Origin: Wurfbainia villosa
Lineage: Eukaryota; Streptophyta; Magnoliopsida; Zingiberales; Zingiberaceae
DNA length: 64,000 nt
Direction of reading: 5' to 3'
Assembly (NCBI GenBank): GCA_025175895.1
Contig: CM046005.1
Location: 60,040,325 to 60,104,324 of the forward strand
Shown here: in pieces, positions 23,480 to 35,562 of the stretch
Layout of the letters: each line of letters starts with the position of its first letter
How positions within the stretch are numbered: position 1 is the stretch's first letter
The notes under the pieces: generated by a model
Database searches by the model: none
What the model was told of the DNA's origin: nothing
Seen by the model: the letters and a program-made list of their open reading frames with translations, nothing else
Position numbers and translations under genes: made by a program

Positions 23480-25207
23480 CTATCCTAGAGTTTTCCTAAC
23501 CCTTAAGGATGGATTTAGGAACCCAAAACAATTCTTTCCTATGGGGTTCACTAAAAATTCCTTAGGGATCCATTTCCTAGCTATTGTTTTCTTTTTATCT
23601 TGACCCCTAGCAATTAAACATTTATAGGCCTTTTCATTTTTATTTTCTTTATATCCTAGGCCTTTCTTATTCAAAATTGCTCTTTGGCTCCCTTTGATCA
23701 TGTTAAGGGTGTTGGAGCCAATTGTGAATTTTTCTAGGGCCTTTGTCAAATGGTCTACCTTTTCCCTTAGGACCCTATTTTCTTCAATGCATGCATCATT
23801 TACATCAAAAGGCATATAGTTATCATGTGAGCATGCATCGTCATGACTAACATTTAAACATGCTTGTTATAATTTATTTTCTAAAGCCTTAATTTGATCT
23901 AGCATGATTTTTTTCTTTTTCTTAGCCCTAAATAAATCCTTAGTAAGGCTAGAAATCATGGAAACTATTTTATTTGGTGAGTGATTTGTTACCATAGTCT
24001 CCATGTCTTCTTCTTCGAATTCGGATGAGGATGGTGATGAGCCTCCCCCTTCACTAGAGCTCTCCTCAGTTATGCTTCTTTCTTCTTGCTCGGAGGAGGA
24101 GGTGTCTAGGTCAACAAACTCCATCAAAACAAGGTTGGTGACAAAAGCATTCTCCTCTTCCGATGATGATGATGATGAAGAGGGGTCATCCCATGTCCTT
24201 GCCTTTAGTGCCTTGGCCTTCCCTTTTTCATTAGCCTTCTTCTCTTCTTCCTTTTTCTTCTTGCTCCCCTTCTTCTTTTCCTCTTTCTTCTTCCTCTCTT
24301 CTTTGCTCTTGTTCAAGAGGGGACAATCATCTCTTATATATCCCTCTTGTTGGCAATTATAGCAAATGATTTTCCTCTTGTGCCTTCTCCTATCATAAGA
24401 TTTGTTAAATTTTTATTTTCTTAAAGCACGCCTTACCTTCCTTACCATATAAGCATATTCATTGCTATTCATGGAGGATGATGAGGATGCTTCATCGGAG
24501 GAGGAGGAAATCTCTATCTTCTTTTTCTTCCCCTTGTTGGCTACCAAGGCTACTCCTCTAGATGGCTTGATACTTGATTCTTCATTTATTCCTTCAAGCC
24601 TTGTTTCATGGAGCTATATGGTTGAGAAGAACTCCTCCGAGGTGCTAACTTCTAGGTTCTTTGACATGTAGAAGGAGTACACCATTGAGCTCCATTTCGA
24701 TGACTGAGGAAAGGCATTGATTGCTTTCATAAGCATATCCTGGTTCGAAAGTCTTTCTCTTACACTTGTTAGCCAAATTAAAATTTCCTTAAATCGAGAG
24801 TTTAGTGAGGTTACCTTTTCTCCCTTTACGAGTTTAATATTTGATAGTTGGTAGTGAATGAAGTCTCTCCTTGCAAGCTTGCCTTCGGAACTTCCTTCAT
24901 GGAGTTCTATGAGTTTATCCCACATTTCCTTGGCACTTGCACATTCCCCAATCCGGTTCACATCTTGTTGGGGTAGTACATTGTAGAGATGGTGCTTTGC
25001 CTTTGAGTTTTCCAAGTACTCTTCTCTTTGCTTTTTAGTCCATCTAGACTTCTCTATTGGCTTCCCCTCTTCATCCCTAGGTACCTCAAAACCATTATCC
25101 ACTATTAATAAAATTTCTAAGTCGGTTTCGAAAAATACCTCCATTCTCTTCTTCCACCAAGAGAATTCTCCTTCAAATTTTGGTGGGTGAATGTTGGAGC
25201 CGGCCAT
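23480..25207 (-). pseudogene. gag: Copia B Gag (stop-interrupted, no Pol follows)
   Basis: One reading frame from ATG 25207 to 23480, about 575 codons, broken by stops at 24616-24614, near 24416 and near 23867. N-terminal UBN2-type Gag (FEGEFSWWKKRMEVFF; EMWDKLIELHEGSSE). The zinc knuckle reads CYNCQQEGYIRDDC: the histidine of the CCHC pattern is a tyrosine. Long Lys/Glu and Ser/Glu runs follow. The C-terminal segment has NKKGLGY and KWIPKEF, homologous to copia A 9540-9660, and then ends where A goes on into protease. Confidence 0.88.
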
Positions 25208-25253
25208 CCTTGATTGTGCTTGTAGCGGCGGTTAGTCCTTGACAAGCTTTTGT

Positions 25254-25264
25254 CTCTGATACCA
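25254..25264 (-). promoter_or_regulatory. Primer-binding site of copia B
   Basis: Reverse complement TGGTATCAGAG, two bases from the 5' LTR; sets the minus orientation. Confidence 0.9.
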
Positions 25265-25266
25265 CT

Positions 25267-26059
25267 TGTAGGATCTCGATGGTGGTCGGCTAGAGCGGGT
25301 GAATAGCCCTCTTTCGTCATAGATGGAAGTCGTTCGTCTATAAACTTAATTAACACAAGCGAAATATACTAATATAAATAATAATTAAGACAAAAACAAC
25401 GTAAAGAATAGAAAGCACAAATGCTAACACCACAATGTAACATGGTTCACGGCTTCACCGCTAATCCACGGTCCGATTCGTCCAAGGTGAATCACGCCTC
25501 AACCAATCCACTATTGGTCTCTCCCTTTAGCCCAAGCAAGGTGGAGGTAAACCTTTACAACAAGAGATCACACCTTCTTTTACAATAAATATGAAAGAAA
25601 ACTAGAAGAAGGAGTTTGAGCTTTGTGAGTCACTTAGCAGAATGTTTTGAGCATGAAGATTAACCATCTATAAGCCCCCACCCTCTCTTTTTATAGAGAG
25701 GAAGAAATTCTTCCCATTGAGCACTATCAGTCGACTGATGCCTTCATCAATTGACTGATGTCGACTCCAACAACTCCTGACCAAGCCGGATTCGTGGGAT
25801 CCATGGTCGATTCTCCAACAGTCATATGATCAGTCGACCGATGCTTTCATCAGTCGACTAATGTCGACTTCCAATCGAGTGCCCGTGAGCTCGACTAGCT
25901 TCTGTGTCCGTGCACAGTGCTATCTGTCGACTGCTTCCCTTAAGCAGTCGACTGATGTCGACTTGATCCAGCAACTAAAACCAGTCGATTGTCGATCAAA
26001 TTGGAGCAGTCAACTGCCATGACATGGCAGTCGACTGGTGCCATGTGAAACTCAAACTT
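25267..26059 (-). repeat. Copia B 5' LTR, inner part
   Basis: Aligns with the left LTR from its 20038 end to about 21683, skipping solo LTR G. Contains CTAGAGCGGGTGAATAGCCC (25290), a TATA box (25688-25695) and AGTCGACTGA palindromes (25725-26040). Interrupted by copia C after 26059. Confidence 0.9.
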
Positions 26060-27691
26060 TGTTGAGATGTATACTGAAAAGTCTATCTTTTGTATGAACA
26101 TCTTTATTTTGAAATAAGAATCGCATGATCATTGTTTGCATATTTTTATGGCTATGCATATTGTCTAATACATTACATTGTAGATAACATGGTGTGGGGT
26201 GTCACACGGGAGATCATGTTATCGATTCCTTGTAAAGTATAAGTAAAGGCTCACAACCGAGATGGCTTTGGACAAACCATTAGAATGGTTGTAGTGTGAT
26301 TTGGGATTGGTTTGTCTTGATCATAGAATCACACTAGCGCACTTTGTGTGTATTGAGCAGGACCGACTTAGAGGTGATTTGATTTATTGCTAGCTACATA
26401 ATCGAATTGGCCCTCGGATATTATATTGTACATACTTTTAATCCCGATATAATAATGGGCACATATACTTAGTATTCATCTCTTTGATTTACCAATGGGC
26501 GAGATTTATAGATTAAATCGATAGCCTCGGTAAGTTGGGAGATGATATTATTTATATGGTGTGTCGCTGATTTTAGGAAAAAACCGTGTCCTATATATTA
26601 GGATGATGATGTCCCCTTGAGGAGCTCATAAGGTTAATCATGTAAACCCTGTAGGTGGACTTGGTCCGGCATGATGAAAAGGTTGAGTGGTACTACTCAT
26701 GGAGTTAGATGTTGATTAATTAATGTTTAGTAAATTAATTAATCGGTTGACATTCGAGATCTTAAACACGGGGAGAAAATGTACATATAATATATGGAGC
26801 CCATATTATCTTATGGGGGTTGGTGAGGTAGATCAATGATAATCCTTTAGTGGATTGGATTATCATTAATGGATCGGACTTTATGTGGACTTGATCCATG
26901 GGTGGCAAAGATCTAACTCCTCCTCATGGTCCCTATTGTAGCCTATTAACACCTCATGAAGCTTAGATCCAATGGATAGAAACAAAACTCTAGATCCAAA
27001 GGTAGAGATTAAATCTCTAGATTCGACGGTTGAGATTAAATCTCTAGATCCGACGGTTGAGATTAAATCCCTAGAACCAATGGTGGAGATTAAAAAAAGG
27101 TTTATCCCTAAACTCTATAAAAGGAGGCTTAGGGTTGGCGTGGAGGACAATCAAGAGAAGCTAGGGTTTTTGGAGGTTTGCGGCAAGAAGCAAGGGCTAG
27201 GGTTTGGAGCATTGGCGGCACAAAATAAGGAAACAACTTCCTTATTTTTCTTCTTCCTCAAGCTTGCCGGCGCCCATTGAAGCCCTTCCAGCCCTTGGCC
27301 GGTGTTCAAACTCCCTCTTCTCCTTCTCCTTGACTGGTGGAAACAAGATTTAGGGCTTTCCCTTGGTGTCTTGGCCGGCGGCAAGCTCCAACATTGGATG
27401 TTGGTGGTTGGTTGAAAGAAGAAAAGGAGCTTTGTTTCTATTCTTCCTCTTGCTCAGAATGAGCAAGGAAGTAAGATTGGTGATCTAGGAGCTTCAACTT
27501 TTGATAGGTCATCGCCCACACGACGTCCGAAAGAAGGAAGGTCATACATTAGAAGATCGAGAGGTATATCGATTCTCTATTCTCTTTTGTAACATGTTTG
27601 TTTTTTTTTCAATTATGAGTATGATATATTCTGTTTGTGGCTAAATAATACTTGGATCCCGAACATAAACACGAAATCCTGCGATCCAGAC
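26060..27691 (+). repeat. Copia C 5' LTR, first part
   Basis: Matches 41632-43282 of the 3' LTR. Contains 27-bp repeats (26963-27083) directly upstream of a TATA box (27116-27123). Interrupted by copia D near 27691. Confidence 0.9.
27116..27123 (+). promoter_or_regulatory. TATA box of copia C 5' LTR
   Basis: TATAAAAG followed by GAGGCTTAGGG, 33 bases after the 27-bp repeat array; same layout at 42688-42695. Confidence 0.65.
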
Positions 27692-28832
27692 TGTTGGATC
27701 AAGCGAATCACTAGAGGGGGGTGAATAGCGATAAAACTTTTTCTTCGAATTCGTTCGATAGACAATTAAATGCAGTGGAAAGATAAATGAATAAATAAAC
27801 AAAACAAATGGATTTTTTACTTGGTTCATAGCATTCGGAAACTACTCCAAGGCCCTAACGGTCCTAGACCGTGTACGGAGGGCAATTCACTAAAACACTC
27901 CTCCTCGTTGGAGGTAGGAGTTAGACGATTACGAAAACCTTCGAAAGCAAAAGATAGAGAGACAAACCCTCTCTTCTATTAATGTAAAATGCAACGATAT
28001 AAAATCTCGATTAACAAAAAGAATTGCAATATTAATGAAATGAAAAAATAAGATTATACCAACAACTAGGAAATATAAATTAAGCTAGGGTTGTTGGCAG
28101 CACTTCGTCGTTGTAGAGTCGTCGGAGAGTCATTGCATTGCAGAGGCTTTTGAGCACTTAGAGATTAATGAAAAACCCTAGGAGAGGCCCTCCTTTTATA
28201 GCCCTTGAGCCCCTTTTAGAGAGGATCTTCAACCAATAGGAATTGAGCACAAGACTCCTTAAAAAATGGTGATAAATCTTGACACCTCGAGGTTGATTAT
28301 TGACCATTGGTTGAACTGATTTCTTGGCCGGTTGAACTGATGGCTCAGCAGTTGAACTAATCCTTGGTCGGTTGAACTGATGGCTCAGCAGTTGAACTGA
28401 TCCTTGGCCGGTTGAACTGATTTCTAGACTTTTCGACTGTAATAAAGAGTTAGCTCGAAATATAAGTGAATTCAACGGCCACTTGTCGTCCGATCTCAAC
28501 ATAGACCTTCCATGGGAAGTCTTGGTCGGATCATCGCCTAAGGATGTCCCCGTATGGAGGACTCGACCTTACTTACGCTCACTCATACGAGCTTACCTCA
28601 ACATTTACCTTTGAAGCCTTGCTTTCGGTCTCCACCTGATTCCTTCGGCTCCCTCCGAAGTCCTCCCGGTGTCGCCCGACCACTACAATTCTCTCCGAGT
28701 GTCACTGACCTTCAGCTTAGCGTAGCATTTCTGCATACTTGATTCAGCTCGTAAGATAATGATATATCCTTGACTTTGCGTCTTTTGTCATAATCAAAAT
28801 ACAGGTTCGACTTAGGTGCCCCTACACCAACA
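27692..28832 (-). repeat. Copia D 3' LTR
   Basis: 1141 bp, equal to the reassembled 5' LTR (about 1136 bp). Has CTAGAGGGGGGTGAATAGCG (27711), TATA box (reverse strand, 28193-28200), and five GTTGAACTGAT-type units (28310-28430). Confidence 0.92.
28193..28200 (-). promoter_or_regulatory. TATA box of LTR D
   Basis: TATAAAAG on the minus strand between GGGC and GAGGG; repeated at 35734-35741. Confidence 0.6.
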
Positions 28833-30030
28833 ATCTCCTCCTTTTTGATCCTATGGCAAATTTACGCAAAGTTAAGGGAAAATATAAAGCAGAAAATGAG
28901 TAGGATAAATGTTATGCTCATTTGTAGTGGACTCCCTCTTAACCTTCGGTGAGTTTTAAAATAAAAGTTTAATTTTCAAAAATTTAAATTTTGTTCTCCC
29001 CCTTAACTTATGCTCTTCTCCCCCTTTTGCCATGAATCAAAAAAGCTATGTGGTTTTATATAAAAAGTAGGGGTTTTTTAATAGAAAAGGTAGCATGCAT
29101 AAAGATTATCTAACATGAGTCCAAGCATGTGTCTTAATTTAATTTGGTTCGAGGTATAGCCCTCTACACCAACAATGTAAGTTTTTTGGAAACTAAGTTT
29201 GATTTTCAAAATACTTATAAAATTAGCTCTGAGTTCCACAATACTTATATGCTAATAACTTTTGAAAATATATAACCCTTAGGGTTAGTTTGCTCTCCCC
29301 TTTAATCAAATATATAAGGTATAGAAGAGTTAGGGGGCGCTAAACATTGACCTAGAAGGTTGTATATTTAGAGTTTTGTCCGAGTATAAATAAACGTTTA
29401 AGCTCAATAGTTTGAAAAATAGATAGCATTTTTGAAAAGATTATGTAAATTGAAATTGTTCCTTATTCATCTCACCCATTCTAAGTGTCTTAGAATTGGT
29501 TCACCTTATATGTTGTGTGAGATGATTCTAATTTTATCTTGATTAAGTTTTAATGATTTGAAACTGGTCAACCTTGCATTAGATTCGGATTTGATCCCAA
29601 GCTCATCAAGTCACCTTTTCAAGATCTTGGCTTCCAGGTCGTGGCGAGGCATAGGGGCCTTCTTTGATCAGAAAAATGACCACTTCCTTAGACAAAGCCA
29701 ATTTCGAGAAAATAGTAACTTGACTCACGTAAGACAACTTCTTGGTCTAACTAGTCTAGGATACGACGAGGTAGCTTCAGCTAGTTCCACTCGGTGAAGT
29801 GAACCGAACTAGATACACCTTATCTAGCTCGAATGCTCGAGACTCCGTTTTCCTAATGTACTATCATCTCACCGCATCCTGGTACTATGTTATCAAGCAT
29901 TGACGAGTTATAGTCATATCTAACCATTCTAAAGAAAATAAGAGGTTTAGGTTACTGGATATACTATTTTGGTATTAGCTCCCCCTAGATCATTGAACCA
30001 ATATGGTCTGGTGAAGTAATGAACTTGATC
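28833..30030 (-). other. Copia D 3' UTR and PPT
   Basis: No coding sequence. The PPT (reverse complement AAAAAGGAGGAGATTG) abuts the LTR. Further PPT-like tracts (TTCTCCCCCTT) lie at 28994-29030. TCTCACCCATTCTAAGTG (29469) corresponds loosely to the B and A 3' UTRs. Confidence 0.75.
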
Positions 30031-31484
30031 CTAAGGAATCCAAAACCTATTGGTCCTTATATGTGAGTTTAATAAAGTTTTTGGGACCCACGCTTGGACT
30101 CGATGATGACTACGGTTTATGATAGACATGTAAGATATATTCGTAGTCTTTGAGCTATATCCAAGTCCGGCTCTGTTGTACACGGCTCTCTGAGTTCCAA
30201 GAAGTCAGTTAAGATTCTTGGACCCCGTCGAGAACTTGTTCAACTGAGCTTCGAGCTCTTGGACTCTCCCTTTCAAGAGAGATTTCTCTTTTTCGAGTTT
30301 TTCAACTCGAGTTGAGTCCTCTTGAACTAGACTAGTCGAAGAGTTTAGGGGTGTCTCTTGTTTGAGGGTTTCAACCTCCTCAACCAAGGACTCGACCCTA
30401 GACTCGGATTTAGCTAATTTCCTAGTTAGCAATTTAGTTATATTGTAAAGCATATGAATTAGTGACCGGCTAACCTTGATTTTCTCTTTTGGTCCGGCTT
30501 TGAGTTGCTTCTCGAAGTAGTCCTCGAGTTTGGAGTCGGTGTTGCAATTGGATTCAGATTCAGACTCTGACTTGGACTCTTCGGGTCTTGCCATGCATGC
30601 TATGCCGACGCCTTCTTCGTTGTCCCATGTAGCATGAAAATCCTTTTTTTGATTTGATTTGAATTGTGCCCTCTTTTGGTTCTTTAGTAGCCTCCTTTCC
30701 CTTTGAACGATCTTTCGCACCATGTTCACTATTGCTTCCACCTTTTCGAATTTGTACTCTGATTCATCTTCAGGTTCGAGTCCATCTTCTTGCCTGGTAG
30801 GTGGCTTGCTTCTTTGTCCTACAAGTAGAGCAATACCTCTCTCGTCCTGGACCACGTTAGTCTGCTCGTGAAGTTCAAACTCGGAAAATAACTCATCTAA
30901 CCTAAGCTTCGAAAGGTCCTTAGAGACCTTGTAGGCATCGACCATGGATGCCCACAAGGTAGTCCTAGGAAATGAATTAAGAACGTACCTTAAAAGGTCG
31001 TGGTTTTCGACCTTGTGTCCGATAGTGTGCAGGCTGTTGACAATGTCCTGGACGCGGGCGTGTAGTTGCGTCGCCATCTCATGTTCCTGGATCTTAAGGT
31101 TATACAATTTATTGAAAAGAAGGTCATGTTTACATACCTTAGCATCAGACGTTCCTTCGTGTAGCTCGATTAATTTGTTCCACAGGTCCTTTGCGCTGAT
31201 GTGAAGGGTCCGATGCGGTTAAGCTTCTCTTTGGACAGACCGCACTGCAACATTTGGGTCACCTTTGCATCGACTTCGATTTGCTTCTTGGTTGCATTGG
31301 TCCACTTGTTGAAATCCAAGGGCTCGCCTTGATCATTGGTGCGTAGAGCAAAGCCGGTTTGGATGATTATCCAAGTCTCGACTTGTGTTTTTAGAAAACA
31401 CTCCATCTGACCTTTCCAATAACGGAAATCATGTCCGTTAAAGAATGGAGGTCGGATGGTGCTGTACCCCTCAATGTGGGCCAT
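30031..31484 (-). pseudogene. gag: Copia D Gag (one frameshift, no Pol follows)
   Basis: Starts at ATG 31484 (MAHIEGYSTIRPPFFNG, then RYWKGQMECFL). A frameshift lies around 31200 (between 31170 and 31215), after which the frame runs from above 31107 to TGA 30207-30205 and reopens to TAG 30033-30031. I see no CCHC knuckle where A has one; a basic stretch (RRLLKNQKRAQFKSNQ) lies there instead. The C-terminal piece has NRAGLGY and AWVPK, ending at the same homologous point as B, just before the protease of A. Confidence 0.87.
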
Positions 31485-31959
31485 TTGGAAGGAAAACCTT
31501 GCACACAAAAAAAACACGAAAGAGGTTCCAAGACTTTGCCTTGGATTAGCAATGTAGGAAATGAAAATAAACAAAAGGAATATACGAGAAATAACCAACT
31601 AAAATCAAAGATGAGCACTTACAACCTTCGATGTCCCCGAAAGGGTACTAAACATAGGTTTTTGGGGATGAAGACAGCTTGTTACAAGAGTAAACCCCTC
31701 ATAAGAAGTGTAGATCTCTCAGAGAGCTTCATTTTGGTAGGTAGCCCGTTTCGTGGGTCAACTTGTACGATAAGTTATGCCCGTTTTACCGTCGGCTACT
31801 CCAAAAGAGAATACTTGCAAAACAAAACCAAAAGAAAAGTACCAAGACTTCGTCTTGGATTAGTAGTACGGGAGAAAATTTAAACAAATGAAAAAATATC
31901 TGTAAAATTCAAAACAAATCTGCTAGATTGGTGGTTTCACCAAATCTTAGCGCCCCCAG

Positions 31960-31970
31960 CTTTGATACCA
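31960..31970 (-). promoter_or_regulatory. Primer-binding site of copia D
   Basis: Reverse complement TGGTATCAAAG, two bases from the LTR end; tRNA-iMet type with one mismatch. Confidence 0.85.
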
Positions 31971-31972
31971 AT

Positions 31973-32298
31973 TGTTGGATCGAGCGGATCGCTAGAGGGG
32001 GGTGAATAGCAATACAACTTTTTCTTCAAAATCGTTCGATAGACAATTAAATGCAGCGGAAAGATAAATGAATAAATAAACAAGAAAAATGGATTTTTTA
32101 CTTGGTTTGTATCCTTCATCTACTACTTCAAGGCCCTAACGGTCCTAGACCGTGTACGAAGGGCAATTCACTAAAACACTCCTCGTTGGAGGTAGGAGTT
32201 AGACGATTACAAAAACCTTCGAAAGCAAAAGATAGAGAGACAAACCCTCTCTTCTATTAATGTAAAATGCAATGATAGAAAACCTCGATTAATAAAAA
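31973..32298 (-). repeat. Copia D 5' LTR, inner part
   Basis: Matches 27692-28020. Includes CTAGAGGGGGGTGAATAGC (31992). Its last 17 bases (32282-32298) are the LINE TSD. Confidence 0.92.
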
Positions 32299-32451
32299 CA
32301 ACAACAAAGCCTTATCCCACTAGGTGGGGTCGGCTATATAGATCCTTCTATGCCATTGGACTCTATCCCCTACTATATCATCATCTATATTTAAATAAAT
32401 TTTATCTTTTTTTATTGTTGCTAACCAAGTCTTTTTTGGTCTTCCTCTTCC

Positions 32452-34775
32452 TCATTTGATGTGTATATTTGGTATCGTTTCACATCGCCTAACTGGAGCA
32501 TTTATTGGTCGTCTAAGTACATGTCCGTACCACCTTAAACGTGTCTCTCGGAGCTTTCCTTCAATAGATGCAACACCAACTTTTTCTCTTATGCTCTCAT
32601 TTCTTATTCTGTCCATCCTCGTATGTCCACACATCCACCTTAACATCCTCATCTCTGCAACTCTCATCTTTTGCTCATATGCTCGAGTCATAGCCCAACA
32701 TTCAACTCCATATAACATAGCAGGTCTAATTGCCGTTTTGTAGAACTTCCCTTTAAGTTTTAGAGGCACTTTACGATCACATAAAATACCCTATGCTTTC
32801 CTCCATTTCAACCATTCTGCTTGTATTCTATGTAAGACATCTCTCTCAATCCCTCCATCATCTTGTAAAAATGATCATAAATATTTAAAGCTCTCAATTC
32901 CAGACAACTCATCATCTCCTATCTTAACACTTGTCTCATTACGTCTAATATTGCTAAATTTAAATTCCATATATTCTGTCTTTACTCTACTAAACTTAAA
33001 ACCTTTCACTTCTAGTGTTTCCCGCCAAGATTCTAATTTAGCATTTACTCCTTCACATGTCTCATCTACTAAAACAATATCATCTGCAAACAACATGCAC
33101 CACGGTAATGTGTCTTGAATGTGTCCAGTGAGTTCATCCATGATTAGTGTAAAAAGATAGGGACTTAAAGCATATCTTTGATGTAACCCTATCTTTATTG
33201 GAAATGCTTCAGTTAATCCATCTGAAGTCTTCACTCTGGTCATTACTTCCTTATACATATCCTTAATTAGTTCAATATATGTTACACTAACACCTCTTTT
33301 TTCTAAAATTCTCCATATTATTTCTCTTGGAACTCTATCATAATCTTTTTCTAAATCAATGAATACCATGTGTAGATCCTGCTTTTTCTCTCTATACTTT
33401 TCAATTAGTTGTCTGAGAAGATGTATAACTTCTATTTTCGACCTTCCTGGTTTGAATCCAAATTGATTTTTGAGAACCATGGTCTCCTTCCTTAATCTTT
33501 TTTCTATTACTTTTTCCCAAAGTTTCATGGTATGACTCATTAGTTTAATACCCCTATAGTTTTCACAAGTTTGTATGTCTCCCTTATTCTTATATAAGGG
33601 AATTAGGATACTTACCCTCCATTGATCAGGCATCCTTTTTGTTTTCAATATCATGTTAAATAATTTTGTAAACCATTCAATACCTTGTTTCCCTAGACAC
33701 TTCCATACCTCTATCGGAATATCATCTGGTCCAACGACTTTTCCATTTTGCATTCCATTTAAAGCTTGTTCTACTTCTGAAATTTGAATTCTATGAAAAA
33801 AATTTAAATTTCTATACTCATTTGACCTACTTAAATTACCTAAATTAAGTTGGTCTCCTAAACCTTCATTAAAAAGTTGATAAAAATATCTCTTCCACCG
33901 CTCTTTTATTTCTTCATCATTTACTAGTACCCTATTGCATTCATCTTTAATACATCTTATTTGATTAAGATCTTTTGTCTTCCTCTCTCTTACTTTAGCT
34001 ATTCTATAAATGTCTCTTTCCCCTTCTTTTGTATCTAATTTTCGATATAACCGTTTAAAAGTTTCAGTCTTAGCTTCATTCGCTGCTTTCTTAGCTTCTT
34101 TCTTGGCTATTGTATATTTTTTCAAATTTTCCTCATTTTTACAAATATTTAATTTCTTATATGCTATTCGTTTTTCCTTGACTTTCTCTTGCACTTTTTC
34201 ATTCCACCACCAAGATTCTTTACTTGGTGGTGCATGTCCCTTTGACTCACCGAGTACACTCTTAGCTATTATTTCCAATTTTGATACCATCTTATCCCAC
34301 ATCGTATTAGGGTCACTGTATATGTCATCTAATACTTGTACTCCTACCTTCTCTTTGAATATATTTAGTTTCTCATCCTTTAACTTCCACCACTTAATTC
34401 TAGGGGTCGTGTATATTTTTCTTCTATTAATACTATGTTTGAGGTGTATATCCAATACTACTAACCTATGTTGAGTAGTTAAACTTTCTCCAGGAATAAC
34501 CTTATAATCTTTACAAATCTTTCTATCTCTCTTCCTAACCATAAGAAAGTCAATTTGTGATTTATTATTTCCACTTTTGAACGTGACTAAGTGTTCTTCT
34601 CTTTTCTTAAAAAATGTATTAGCTAGTATAAGATCATATGCTATTGCAAAATCCAATATAGTTTTACCTTCTTCATTTCATGTTCCAAACCCATAACCCC
34701 CATGCACCCTCTCATATTCGTTATTTTTCACTCCGACATGCCCATTTAAATCACCTCCTATAAAAATATCTCATT
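32452..34775 (-). pseudogene. LINE reverse transcriptase and C-terminal domain
   Basis: Reading frame from about 34775 to 32452. The upstream end carries endonuclease motifs GGDLNGHVG and QHRLVV; then RT blocks follow: KVVGPDDIPIEVWK, PLYKNKGD, NYRGIKL, NQFGFKPGRS, FIDLEKDYDRVP and the catalytic FADD (near 33075-33085). The C-terminal region has RMLRWMCGHTRMDRIRN and LRWYGHVLRRP, characteristic of plant RTE/LINE proteins. Broken by a stop after 32875 and another before 32769. Confidence 0.9.
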
Positions 34776-35246
34776 TGACGGAATATTTTGTAATACTTCA
34801 TCCAAGTCCTCCTAAAACCTTAATTTGGTATTTTCATCTAATCCTATTTGAGGTTCATATACACTAATTACGTTTATAGTTTCTTTCTCCACTACTATTT
34901 TGAGAGTTATAATTCTATCCCCCTTTCTAATTACTCCTACAATTTCATCCTTTAACGAACTATCAACAATAATACCCACTCCATTTCTTGTTTTACTCTT
35001 GCCTGTATACCATAACTTAAAACCCGAGTTCTCTATCATCTTTGCCTTCTCACCAACCCATTTTGTCTCTTGTACACATACAATATTAATTTTTCTTCTA
35101 ATCATCGTATCTACTATCTCCATTGTTTTACCAGTGAGGGTTCCTATGTTCCATGTACCAAATCTTAGACTACTAGTTTTTCTATAATATTTGTTCTTAC
35201 CCAACCTATGGTGTGAGAACTCTTGTTTATTTAACACTACACCCAA
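34776..35246 (-). pseudogene. LINE AP endonuclease N-terminal part
   Basis: From ATG 35246: LRFGTWNIGTLTGK (metal-binding Asn) and VCVQETKW (catalytic Glu), then NVISVYEPQ. The frame closes at 34812 and the protein continues in a different frame from about 34775, so a frameshift separates it from the rest. The endonuclease nicks target DNA for target-primed reverse transcription. Confidence 0.88.
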
Positions 35247-35562
35247 GTTCTCATGGAGATGTAGCGGTCATTGCTGATACGTTGCAGTCGGACCCTGCAA
35301 TGTGAACTCTAGCATATTTTTCACTACACCCGAGTTCTGAAAATGTAGCGGTCCTTGCCGAGACATTACAGTCGGACCCTGTAACGCGTTCCTTCCGGGG
35401 AACAACCTACCATTAGCAGAATAGTTTGATTGATCCATTCATTGAACATTTGCCTTAGTTTAACGCTGGCTGGCAACCTAACGCAACCCTCCTCCTTTAT
35501 CCGGGCTTGGGACTGGCCACGATAAGGTTAACATGGGCGGAGTTACCTCGATTAATAAAAAG

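Larger units (their letters stand above)
32299..35545 (-). mobile_element. RTE-clade LINE, near full length
   Basis: About 3.25 kb with a perfect 17-bp TSD, ACCTCGATTAATAAAAA (32282-32298, 35546-35562). The 3' end (window left) finishes in a (TTG)n tail, read on the plus strand as CAACAACAAAGCC, as in plant RTE LINEs. Encodes an AP endonuclease and an RT on the minus strand. Sits in copia D's LTR; the intact site is visible at 28010. Confidence 0.93.

Noticed and set aside
26972..27280. Repetitive ORF (DPKVEIKSLDPTVEIKSL type), also at 42544 and reverse at 1610-1837
   Set aside because: Produced by the 27-bp LTR repeat, whose length is a multiple of three; lies over the LTR promoter and has no domain.
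31431..31883. 150-codon plus-strand ORF
   Set aside because: Antisense to the start of copia D Gag and its leader; no domain recognised.
34010..34474. 154-codon plus-strand ORF, hydrophobic
   Set aside because: Antisense to the LINE RT frame; apparent membrane character comes from the reverse complement of Lys-rich codons.
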